Of a DNA stretch of 11,598 bases, positions 1 through 6,060 are shown in pieces. The stretch covers positions 1 through 11,598 of the forward strand of contig VBGO01000033.1 of the NCBI GenBank assembly GCA_005882525.1. The letters run 5' to 3'. The stretch comes from Chloroflexota bacterium. GTDB lineage: Bacteria; Chloroflexota; Dormibacteria; CF-121. Position 1 is the stretch's first letter, and each line of letters begins with the position of its first letter. A program made the translations under genes and the position numbers. Under the pieces are notes generated by a model. The model ran no database searches. It worked only from the letters and a program-made list of their open reading frames with translations, and was not told where the DNA came from.

Positions 1-1
1 C

Positions 2-418
2 GTCGACCGAGCAACCTCGGGCAGCCGTGCTCACCTCGGGCTGACCTACTACTACTATCCGAATGCCGACTGCACCGTCTCCACCTGCGAGCTCGACGTC
101 GCCTTCATCTCGTCCGCCAACGCCGGCGTAAGCTGGAGTCGTAAACAGTCATTGGCCGGCCCGATGAACCTCACGTGGTTGCCGTTGACGACACAGGGCT
201 ATATGGTGGGCGACTACATTTCGACATCCTTCATCGGCGGGGCTGCTTTCACCACGATTGCCGTGGCCAGCACGGGTACCGCTCCACAAAACCTGAATGA
301 AGCGATATTCGCCAACGTCTCGGGCCTCCGCGTCGTCGGCGGCGGCTCCGGGTCCGATCATGCGGCGAGTAGCGACAGCTCCAACATCGCGACCGCGCCG
401 GCGCCGATTAACCGATAA
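2..418 (+). CDS. C-terminal part of a secreted BNR/sialidase-like protein (5' end outside window)
   Basis: The reading frame is open from base 2 to a TAA at 416-418, so 138 codons of a longer gene are visible. It contains an Asp-box-like motif, SANAGVSW, near residues 39-46 of the fragment (the family pattern is S-x-D-x-G-x-x-W; here Asn replaces Asp). It is followed by a VGDYIS segment and a Gly/Ala-rich strand typical of the last blade of BNR-repeat beta-propellers (exo-alpha-sialidase-like proteins). Two cysteines (TVSTCE and ADCT) fit an exported protein. The tail is Ser/Ala/Pro rich and probably disordered. Substrate and activity cannot be judged because the N-terminus and catalytic region are missing; many such proteins are only propeller folds without sialidase activity. 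A strong hairpin follows the stop codon, so this gene ends its transcript. Confidence 0.6.
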   Translation, partial: VDRATSGSRAHLGLTYYYYPNADCTVSTCELDVAFISSANAGVSWSRKQSLAGPMNLTWLPLTTQGYMVGDYISTSFIGGAAFTTIAVASTGTAPQNLNEAIFANVSGLRVVGGGSGSDHAASSDSSNIATAPAPINR

Positions 419-439
419 CGCGATTTCGAGCGCGGCCGG

Positions 440-478
440 GGGCCCGCAGCGATTTGCGGGCCCTCGCGCTTCCTTTTC
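440..478 (+). terminator. Rho-independent terminator of the sialidase-like gene
   Basis: A perfect 9-bp GC stem (440-448 gggcccgca with 455-463 tgcgggccc, loop gcgatt) is followed by a pyrimidine-rich run ending in ccttttc (472-478). It sits 22 bp after the upstream stop codon. The T-tract is on the + side only. Confidence 0.7.
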
Positions 479-505
479 GGTTGCCCATACGTCTACGCCG
501 CACTG

Positions 506-520
506 GCGGCCTTTGGCCGC
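506..520 (-). terminator. Small hairpin at the htrA 3' end
   Basis: A 6-bp perfect stem (gcggcc/ggccgc, 3-nt loop) lies 12 bp past the stop of the minus-strand protease gene. There is no T-tract, so it may only protect the 3' end or assist factor-dependent termination. Confidence 0.25.
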
Positions 521-531
521 GTTCACTACTG

Positions 532-1443
532 TTAGTTCTTGAGCGCTGTCGGGATGATGGTGCGCTTGAGCATCTCGGTGCCCCGCAACACCTGCGCCTC
601 GGCCGGGATGCCCACCGGCCAGTCCGTCAGGAAATGCTGTAGGTCGTCGACGCCCGTCATCGGGTGACTCGCCAGGCTGACCAGGACGTCCTCTTTCTTG
701 AGCCCCGCAGCCTGCGCGGGCCCATTCGGATCGAGGTGGGCGACCCGGACTCCGCCGTCCTGCTCGAGGTGGTAGTAGCGGTTGACCCGGCGGTGGATCG
801 GCCAGCTCTCACCGGTGATACCGAGGTACGATCGGACCACTCGGCCGTCGCGGATCAGGAGCGAGACCACGCGCTGCGCGGTATTGCTCGGCACGGCAAA
901 GCAGATGCCCTGGGCCATCGCGATGATGGCCGTGTTGATCCCGACCACCTGGCCGCGGGTGTCGACGAGCGGCCCGCCCGAGTTACCCGGGTTGAGCGCA
1001 GCGTCCGTCTGAATGATGTTCTCGATGGTGCGGCCGCTCTGGGCGCGCATGGTTCGCCCGACAGCGCTGACGACACCGGTCGTCACCGTGGATTGAAACC
1101 CGAACGGATGGCCGATCGCGACGACCAGCTGCCCGACGCGGAGCTGGCTGGAGTCACCCAGGCGAGCGTGCGGAAGGCCGGCGCCCGACGCCCGCAAGAC
1201 CGCGAGATCGGTATGGGGATCTTTCCCCACCAGTTCAGCCTTCAGGGAACTGCCGTCACGCAGGGTGAGCTCGTAGGCCTTGACCGTGCTGACCACGTGG
1301 CTGTTGGTCAGGGCGTAGCCGTCGGGCGTGAGCAGCATCCCGGTGCCGACGCCGCTGACCCCGACGACGGCGGGACCGACCGACTCCACCACGGAAATCA
1401 CCGCCTGCGAATAAGCATCGAGGAGTTCGACATCGGAGAGCAT
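532..1443 (-). CDS. HtrA/DegP-like trypsin-type serine protease with one PDZ domain
   Basis: This is a 303-aa serine protease of the HtrA family (S1C), which degrades misfolded proteins of the cell envelope. With the start at 1443, the catalytic triad is His49 (TNSHVV), Asp79 (HTDLAVL) and Ser155 (NPGNSGGPL), all intact. The AIGHPFGF and VPS elements of the fold are also present. A single PDZ domain fills about residues 200-303 (YLGI ... GPAQAAGLKKEDVL). The reading frame extends upstream to an ATG at 1485. I prefer 1443 because AGGA lies 8 nt before it, because a -10 box at 1484-1489 would overlap the longer start, and because family homology begins just after it. Neither start gives a clear signal peptide or TM anchor, unlike most HtrA proteins, so the location is uncertain. 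The gene is divergent from the 97-aa gene. Confidence 0.9.
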   Translation of the reverse strand: MLSDVELLDAYSQAVISVVESVGPAVVGVSGVGTGMLLTPDGYALTNSHVVSTVKAYELTLRDGSSLKAELVGKDPHTDLAVLRASGAGLPHARLGDSSQLRVGQLVVAIGHPFGFQSTVTTGVVSAVGRTMRAQSGRTIENIIQTDAALNPGNSGGPLVDTRGQVVGINTAIIAMAQGICFAVPSNTAQRVVSLLIRDGRVVRSYLGITGESWPIHRRVNRYYHLEQDGGVRVAHLDPNGPAQAAGLKKEDVLVSLASHPMTGVDDLQHFLTDWPVGIPAEAQVLRGTEMLKRTIIPTALKN

Positions 1444-1483
1444 TTCGTCGGTCCTACCCAGGGCAGGCGGGCTTAAACAACTC

Positions 1484-1491
1484 ATTATGAT
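1484..1491. promoter_or_regulatory. Overlapping divergent -10 boxes between htrA and the 97-aa gene
   Basis: On the + strand TATGAT (1486-1491) ends 8 nt before the ATG at 1500, the geometry of a leaderless transcript. On the - strand CATAAT (1489-1484) would start an RNA near 1477, giving htrA a leader of about 34 nt with AGGA 8 nt before its ATG. No good -35 box is visible for either. The two boxes share four bases, so the promoters should compete. Confidence 0.5.
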
Positions 1492-1499
1492 GGGGCAGC

Positions 1500-1793
1500 A
1501 TGGAGCCGCTGGACTTCACCAAGCGGATCGTCGATTTCAACCGGCTGCTGGAGGGCGAAAACCGGGAGAACTACGTCGCGGACGACGTCCGCCACTGGCG
1601 CGCCGTTTACATGGACCTGGTCCGGTTCAAGGAGGATCTCCTCAGCCAGACGCGCGAGCACCTCCAGCAGGTTCCGGAAACTCAGAAAGAACTGGCGGGA
1701 ATCGACATCCCGTTCCTCGAGGCGGAGATGCAGCGACTGCGGACCGGCCTGGCCTTCTGGGAGTCAGCCCAGGCCGGCCCGCCGGCATTCTGA
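1500..1793 (+). CDS. Hypothetical 97-aa helical protein, probably leaderless
   Basis: I do not recognise this family. The 97-aa product is acidic, rich in Glu, Leu, Arg and Gln, has no cysteine, no TM segment and no signal peptide, and should be almost wholly alpha-helical. Residues about 30-60 and 70-90 have heptad-like spacing, consistent with a short coiled coil; WESAQAGPPAF at the end is likely unstructured. The ATG start at 1500 has no Shine-Dalgarno but lies 8 nt after TATGAT, which suggests translation of a leaderless mRNA. It is divergent from htrA. A longer overlapping frame (1487-1861) is GC-driven and lacks such a start signal. A cytosolic role is inferred only from composition. 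Confidence 0.7.
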   Translation: MEPLDFTKRIVDFNRLLEGENRENYVADDVRHWRAVYMDLVRFKEDLLSQTREHLQQVPETQKELAGIDIPFLEAEMQRLRTGLAFWESAQAGPPAF

Positions 1794-1808
1794 CCGGAGC
1801 TAAACGGA

Positions 1809-1830
1809 CCAGCCGGCATGGGCCGGTTGG
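1809..1830 (+). terminator. Hairpin after the 97-aa gene
   Basis: A 9-bp stem with one G-T pair (ccagccggc / gccggttgg, loop atgg) begins 15 bp after the stop codon. No T-run follows, so it is a weak intrinsic terminator or a 3'-end hairpin. The rest of the gap to 1924 shows no convincing promoter to me. Confidence 0.35.
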
Positions 1831-1924
1831 CATCCCACCCGAAATCCGTATGGCCCAATAACGCGCGGCTCACGACAGCGCAAGGATTGTCGCAACACAG
1901 CCGCAAGATCATCGGACCGACGCC

Positions 1925-3625
1925 ATGCGGCTTTCGATTCGACTCAAGATCATTCTGCCGTTTGCCGTGCTGCTCATTTTTGTCGGTGTCATCGGCACCG
2001 CAGTGGCGACGGCCCGGTTGACCGATGCTGCGGCCGCGGTGTTCGACGCCAACCTGCTCCGCAGCAGCCTGGTCGCCAACCAGTCGATGGCTCGACTCGA
2101 AGCCGCGCGCATGGCCGACCTACGGCAGGCAACCGACACCGAAGGCGTGCCGGAGGCGCTCGCCTCGGGCGATATCGCCGGCCTGACCCGGCTGATGATG
2201 CCGATTACCGCCAACATCAAGCCGGGTGTGGCCAGCATCCAGTTGCACGTGCTCGACAACCATGGCAAAGAGATCCTCCGCATCGAAGGCACCGGCGACG
2301 GCATCGGCTCGGTGCCGGTGACGGACGCCGGGGCGTTCACCGCCGAGCCATCCGTCATCAAAGCCCTGGCTGGCGAGACCGACGCACAGGGCGAGCGACG
2401 CATCTTTCTATCTCGGACGGAATCGCAGCCGGCCCTCTACCTTGCCGGACCCGTGCACGCAACCGGGACACGAATCGTCGGGGCGGTCCTGGTCAGCGAA
2501 TCACTCGCCGAGATCGCCGCGACGGTTCCCGAATCGGCCCTCTACGATCTATCCGGCCGGCCGCTGGCCAGCACGCTCCCGACCGTCCCGGTGGCGAGTG
2601 ACGCAATCCGTCGCGATCTCACGACGGTCAACGCTGTTCGGGACGACGACACCCGCGCGGGCCACGCCTATGGCGCCCTGTTCAGCACCTGGATCATGCG
2701 AGGTAGCCCGGTTGGCTATCTCGCCGTGCAGGCTAACCGCGACTCCCTGCTGAGCCTGGTGACGCAGCTGCGGCTGATCCTCACCGGAGTCTTCGGCGTC
2801 GCCGCGGTCTTCACGCTCCTGGTAGGCACCATCATCGCCTCGCGGCTGACCCGGCCGATCGACCTGCTGGTGCGGTCGATGCGGGCGGTCTCCGCCGGAG
2901 AGCTGCACCATCGCGCCGCGGTGGTCTCGCGGGACGAAATCGGCTACCTCGCGCGGACGTTCAACGAGATGACCGCCAGCCTGGAGGAGAAGACGGCCGC
3001 GCTGGAAGAGACAACCTTCGCCAGCATGGAAGCGCTCGCTCGTGCGATTGATGCCCGCGACGCCTCGACCTTCGGTCACTCCGCCCGAGTGGCGGCCATC
3101 AGCGTCGAGATCGCCGAGGGCATGACTCTGTCATCGAAGGACCGGGAGGCGCTGCGCCGCTCGGCCCTGCTGCACGACATCGGAAAGATCGGCGTGGAGG
3201 ACAAGGTGCTGCGCAAGCCCGGGCCCCTCAGCGATACCGAAGCCGACGACATGCGCGAGCATCCGCGGATCGGTTACGACATGCTCAAGGGCCTTCGCTT
3301 CCTACAACCGAGCCTGCCGGGTGTCCTCTATCACCACGAGCGCTGGGACGGTGCCGGATATCCAACCGGCCTGACGGGGACCGCGATCCCCCTGTTGGTG
3401 CGAATCCTGGCGGTCGCCGACGTCTTCGATGCCCTGACCTCCGACCGTCCTTATCGCGAGGGGCTGAGCTTCGATGCCGCCACCGCCGCGATTCGCATCG
3501 AGGCCGGCCTCCAGTTCGACCCGGACGTCGTCACGGCTTTCTTGACACGGCGGTCGGCGATCGACGCTGTGCTGCGACGGATGGGAAGGCCCGGTCCGGT
3601 CAGTGCGGAGCCGGAGGCGGCATGA
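1925..3625 (+). CDS. Membrane HD-GYP cyclic-di-GMP phosphodiesterase with HAMP domain
   Basis: This 566-aa signalling protein should hydrolyse the second messenger c-di-GMP at the membrane in response to an outside signal. Order of parts: TM1 at about 9-30; extracytoplasmic Cache-like sensor at about 31-280; TM2 at about 283-305; HAMP linker at about 306-357; short helix; HD-GYP domain at about 366-545. The metal-binding and signature residues are complete: HDIGK at 417-421, H446 in the REHPRIG segment, HHE at 470-472, GYP at 478-480, and FDALTSDRPY at 501-510. I therefore expect an active enzyme. The ATG at 1925 is followed directly by a basic stretch and TM1, as expected; only a weak GGA lies upstream. 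Its stop overlaps the next start (ATGA), so the two products are translationally coupled. It is a paralogue of the broken gene at 6061-7816, with the same N-terminal pattern. Confidence 0.92.
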   Translation: MRLSIRLKIILPFAVLLIFVGVIGTAVATARLTDAAAAVFDANLLRSSLVANQSMARLEAARMADLRQATDTEGVPEALASGDIAGLTRLMMPITANIKPGVASIQLHVLDNHGKEILRIEGTGDGIGSVPVTDAGAFTAEPSVIKALAGETDAQGERRIFLSRTESQPALYLAGPVHATGTRIVGAVLVSESLAEIAATVPESALYDLSGRPLASTLPTVPVASDAIRRDLTTVNAVRDDDTRAGHAYGALFSTWIMRGSPVGYLAVQANRDSLLSLVTQLRLILTGVFGVAAVFTLLVGTIIASRLTRPIDLLVRSMRAVSAGELHHRAAVVSRDEIGYLARTFNEMTASLEEKTAALEETTFASMEALARAIDARDASTFGHSARVAAISVEIAEGMTLSSKDREALRRSALLHDIGKIGVEDKVLRKPGPLSDTEADDMREHPRIGYDMLKGLRFLQPSLPGVLYHHERWDGAGYPTGLTGTAIPLLVRILAVADVFDALTSDRPYREGLSFDAATAAIRIEAGLQFDPDVVTAFLTRRSAIDAVLRRMGRPGPVSAEPEAA

Positions 3626-4233
3626 ACCGAATCCGTCTGCCGCGTTCGCTGGCCATCCTGGCGGCGCTGCCGGGCTTTGCGTTGCTGTTCTGGATCACGG
3701 CATTGCTGGCGTCGAACGTCGCCGGCCAGCTGGTCGTTGCGGTCAACGTCCACGGCTTGAGCCTGGCGAATTACGCGGGCGGCGCTGGCCCGCGGCACGC
3801 CCCGCTCGCGCTCCGCTTGATCGACGACGCCCGGCAAGATGCCGCCAGTGGCGTGACTGCGTCACGTGTGCTGGCTGTCCCTGGGCAGCCGACGCCGAGC
3901 CTTCCCGCCCCGACCCCGCGGCCTACCCCGACGCCCGCTTCCACATTGCCGGTGCCGACGCCAACCCTCCCGGTACCCACGCCGACGCCACTGCCGACGC
4001 CGACCCTGCCAGTGCCCACGCCGACGCCACTGCCGACGCCGACCCTCGCCGTGCCTACGCCGACGCCGCTGCCGACGCCGACCCTGCCGGTACCCACCCC
4101 GACGCCGACGCCAGTACCCGGGCCCGCACCGACCCCCACACCGACACCGACACCAGCACCGGGGATCCTACCGCTGCCGCTTCCAGTGCCGGTTCCAATC
4201 CTGCCCTCGCTGCTGCCAGGCGTGCTGAAGTAG
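3622..4233 (+). CDS. One-TM protein with Pro/Thr repeat stalk, coupled to HD-GYP gene
   Basis: I do not recognise a named family. The 203-aa product has a basic N-terminus, a TM segment or uncleaved signal at about 10-31, a short unique region (about 32-90, with a VVAVNVHGLSL segment), then a Pro/Thr tail from about 90. The tail includes 13-residue units of the form TLPVPTPTPLPTP from residue 115 (three full copies and one partial), followed by PTPTP and a Pro/Leu-rich hydrophobic end. Such sequences form extended, protease-resistant spacers and are often glycosylated on Thr, as in wall-spanning linkers. It overlaps the HD-GYP gene by 4 bp (ATGA), so expression is coupled; a role in the wall or in signal access to the sensor is inference. 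The other open frames here result from the repeat and its GC content; TM placement and coupling favour this one. Confidence 0.7.
   Translation: MNRIRLPRSLAILAALPGFALLFWITALLASNVAGQLVVAVNVHGLSLANYAGGAGPRHAPLALRLIDDARQDAASGVTASRVLAVPGQPTPSLPAPTPRPTPTPASTLPVPTPTLPVPTPTPLPTPTLPVPTPTPLPTPTLAVPTPTPLPTPTLPVPTPTPTPVPGPAPTPTPTPTPAPGILPLPLPVPVPILPSLLPGVLK
3964..4107 (+). repeat. 39-bp tandem repeat array (3 full copies + partial)
   Basis: Units start at 3964, 4003, 4042 and 4081 (last one about 27 bp). Each encodes 13 residues of the type TLPVPTPTPLPTP. Copies differ at few positions (for instance CTC GCC in unit 3 turns Pro into Ala). The length is a multiple of 3, so copy-number changes would keep the frame. 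Flanking CCGACG/ACGCCG motifs form shorter imperfect repeats. Confidence 0.85.
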
Positions 4234-4249
4234 GCGGCTGCCTGCATAG

Positions 4250-4263
4250 TTAACAACCGTTAA
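4250..4263. promoter_or_regulatory. Palindrome upstream of the secreted-protein promoter (possible operator)
   Basis: TTAAC-aacc-GTTAA is a perfect 5-bp inverted repeat with a 4-nt spacer in an AT-rich patch of a GC-rich region. It ends 5 bp before the -35 box and is centred about 47 bp before the expected transcription start, a position used by activators. A second small inverted repeat, GTTC-cggt-GAAC (4276-4287), lies between the -35 and -10 boxes. No regulator is encoded alongside. Confidence 0.35.
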
Positions 4264-4268
4264 AGGGA

Positions 4269-4297
4269 TTGACGGGTTCCGGTGAACGGCGTAGGCT
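4269..4297 (+). promoter_or_regulatory. Sigma-70-like promoter of the secreted 541-aa protein
   Basis: TTGACG (4269-4274), a 17-bp spacer, and TAGGCT (4292-4297) form the best -35/-10 pair in the window. Transcription would start near 4304, leaving a leader of about 40 nt. A second possible -10, TAGGAT (4310-4315), has no good -35. Confidence 0.65.
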
Positions 4298-4330
4298 CGG
4301 CTCGATAGCTAGGATACCGGCTTGGCCTGA

Positions 4331-4336
4331 AGGAGG
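4331..4336 (+). promoter_or_regulatory. Strong Shine-Dalgarno fixing the start at 4344
   Basis: AGGAGG lies 7 nt before the ATG at 4344. It rules out a longer frame beginning with TTG at 4269, which would overlap the promoter's -35 box. Confidence 0.8.
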
Positions 4337-4343
4337 GAACAGG

Positions 4344-5969
4344 ATGAGATTTGTGCGGTTACCCATTCCATTGGTTTCGATCGGCGCCCTGGTGGCGTTA
4401 GTTGCGACACCAATGCCGGCGGGTGCGGCCGCGAGCCCGGCTCACCACTCGATCAGTTGCGCAGCCGGCGCCGTGAATTGCACCGAGGTCGAGGATCCGG
4501 AAGCGTTCGGCGAGGGCATCTACGTCGGTCACGACGAGCCGTCGACGCTTTTCTACTCAAAGCATGCGGGTTCGGGTAATAGAAACCAGTGGAAGCTGGT
4601 ACTTCCAAGCGACCCAGCGCCTGACGCCGCCCCCGGACGGTCGTACAACTTCCAGCTTCGCCCGGCGTTTTGGTTCGGCATGGCTTTGTGCGACACGGAA
4701 TCGGCGCCGCACCCGCTAGTGATCCACACCTGTACGGCCGACAGCGACAGCAACATCACGACGGATGCCAATATCGCTAACCACGTGGGCACGGCATTCA
4801 TGGAAATGCAGTTCTACCCGCCCGGCTGGAAGAAGTGGCCACAGGGCACCAGCTGCGATGCCACCAGGTGGTGCGCAGCGCTGAACATCGACAGCCTCTC
4901 CCGTGACTATCCTGGCGGTCTTGACCTGAACGCCACGTGCCAGGCCATCACCGGGTTGGAGTATGTCAACTTCGCGTTCATCACCCGCAGCGGCGTACCG
5001 CAGGCTCCGCCAAGCCCTGTGAATTCCACGCTGGCAACGTTCACGGCAAATCCGGCGGTCGATCTGATGATGAACTCGGGAGATACCATCATCACCACGA
5101 TGCTTGACACGAGCCACGGGCTTCGCATCGACATCCGGGATGTCACCACGGGTCAGAGTGGCTTCATGGTCGCCAGCGCGGCGAACGGGTTCGGCCAGGT
5201 GAAGTTCGCGCCCAGCCCGTCGACGGAATGCACGAACATCCCCTACGACTTCCACCCGATGTACAGCACGAGCTCGGAGCAGACCCGGGTCCCCTGGGCC
5301 GCCCACTCGTACAACATCGCGTTCTCCGATGAAATCGGTCACTTCGACTACTGCACTGCAACTCCCGGAAATGGCAAGAAGTGCACGGGTTCCGAAGGAG
5401 TTGCCGGCGACCAGGAACGCGCCGACAGCGAGGACCTCTTCTGCTACCGAGCGTCGGAGAGCTCGCTCGTCCCGGTCACAGGTTGTCAGGGGACCAATGG
5501 TGGATTCGATGGCGTGCCATATAAGCCGCTCTGGCCAGACGGCAACACCGCGGACCACCCCACGCCCGTCCTGTTCAGCAGTCCGATGACCGGAGGGCAG
5601 AACTACGGGCGGGCGGCGTTCGAAGCTGACCTGCCGCGGATCGAGTTCGCCGACACCTCGACGGCGGGCACCTGCAACCGTACGACCGGCGCAGGCTGCA
5701 CCCTGATTCCGGCGACGGACGACCCCGATGGCAGCGGCGGCTTTGTGCCGGCCGACTTCTACCCCTTCTTCAGCATCGCTTCATCAAGCTCGGGCTGCCT
5801 CTGGCTGCTCGGCAACGACGTACCCGGCGTGACGACCAACGATTTCGGCAAGAACGCACAGTATGGGTCGTTGCTGAAGCTGACGTACCCGTTGTTCGGT
5901 GGCGGCGGCGCGACCACCCAGCGGTTCAACGACTTCCGCAACATCATGACCAACCCGTGCCCGAGGTAG
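4344..5969 (+). CDS. Secreted cysteine-rich protein of unknown function
   Basis: The 541-aa product begins with a clear Sec signal peptide: MRFVR, a hydrophobic core at about 7-22, then PMPAGAAA, with cleavage likely at about residue 28-31. The mature part has no TM segment and about 16 cysteines, an even number, suggesting disulfides in an oxidising environment. Aromatic-rich segments stand out: NFQLRPAFWFGMALC (from residue 102) and MEMQFYPPGW (from residue 153), then a WCAALNIDSLSRD stretch, and later DEIGHFDYC with an acidic DQERADSEDLFC region. These look like a conserved secreted family I have seen only as hypothetical in soil bacteria, but I cannot name a domain or an active site. Promoter and ribosome site are the strongest in the window, so it may be abundant. 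A hairpin terminator follows, so it appears monocistronic. It lies between the two HD-GYP genes. Confidence 0.85.
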   Translation: MRFVRLPIPLVSIGALVALVATPMPAGAAASPAHHSISCAAGAVNCTEVEDPEAFGEGIYVGHDEPSTLFYSKHAGSGNRNQWKLVLPSDPAPDAAPGRSYNFQLRPAFWFGMALCDTESAPHPLVIHTCTADSDSNITTDANIANHVGTAFMEMQFYPPGWKKWPQGTSCDATRWCAALNIDSLSRDYPGGLDLNATCQAITGLEYVNFAFITRSGVPQAPPSPVNSTLATFTANPAVDLMMNSGDTIITTMLDTSHGLRIDIRDVTTGQSGFMVASAANGFGQVKFAPSPSTECTNIPYDFHPMYSTSSEQTRVPWAAHSYNIAFSDEIGHFDYCTATPGNGKKCTGSEGVAGDQERADSEDLFCYRASESSLVPVTGCQGTNGGFDGVPYKPLWPDGNTADHPTPVLFSSPMTGGQNYGRAAFEADLPRIEFADTSTAGTCNRTTGAGCTLIPATDDPDGSGGFVPADFYPFFSIASSSSGCLWLLGNDVPGVTTNDFGKNAQYGSLLKLTYPLFGGGGATTQRFNDFRNIMTNPCPR

Positions 5970-6008
5970 GGATCAGCGCTTAGCGTCGCGGTGAACCGTC
6001 AACCAACA

Positions 6009-6041
6009 GAGGGCTGCCAACCGGCGGCCCTCTTTCGTTTG
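6009..6041 (+). terminator. Rho-independent terminator between convergent genes
   Basis: An 11-bp stem with one T-G pair (agagggctgcc / ggcggccctct, loop aacc) is followed by ttcgttt. It ends the secreted-protein transcript. On the opposite strand the same stem is followed by gttggttga, so it may also serve the minus-strand HD-GYP gene ending at 6061. Confidence 0.85.
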
Positions 6042-6060
6042 CCGGTCCGGCCCTCAGCCT

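Noticed and set aside
664..1476. 270-codon frame antisense to htrA
   Set aside because: It is antisense to a clearly recognised protease with intact motifs; composition is Asp/Arg/Gly rich with no family look.
1487..1861. 124-codon open frame overlapping the 97-aa gene
   Set aside because: Arg/Gly/Pro-rich composition typical of GC-driven shadow frames; the gene at 1500 has a start fitted to the -10 box and a plausible helical product.
3964..4107. CRISPR-like array
   Set aside because: Repeat units are directly abutting with no spacers and are in-frame coding.
3771..4256. Gly/Val repeat frame on the minus strand
   Set aside because: It is the reverse complement of the Pro/Thr repeat coding region; no start signal.
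4269..4343. N-terminal extension of the secreted protein from a TTG at 4269
   Set aside because: It overlaps the -35/-10 promoter, and a perfect AGGAGG and signal peptide start at ATG 4344.
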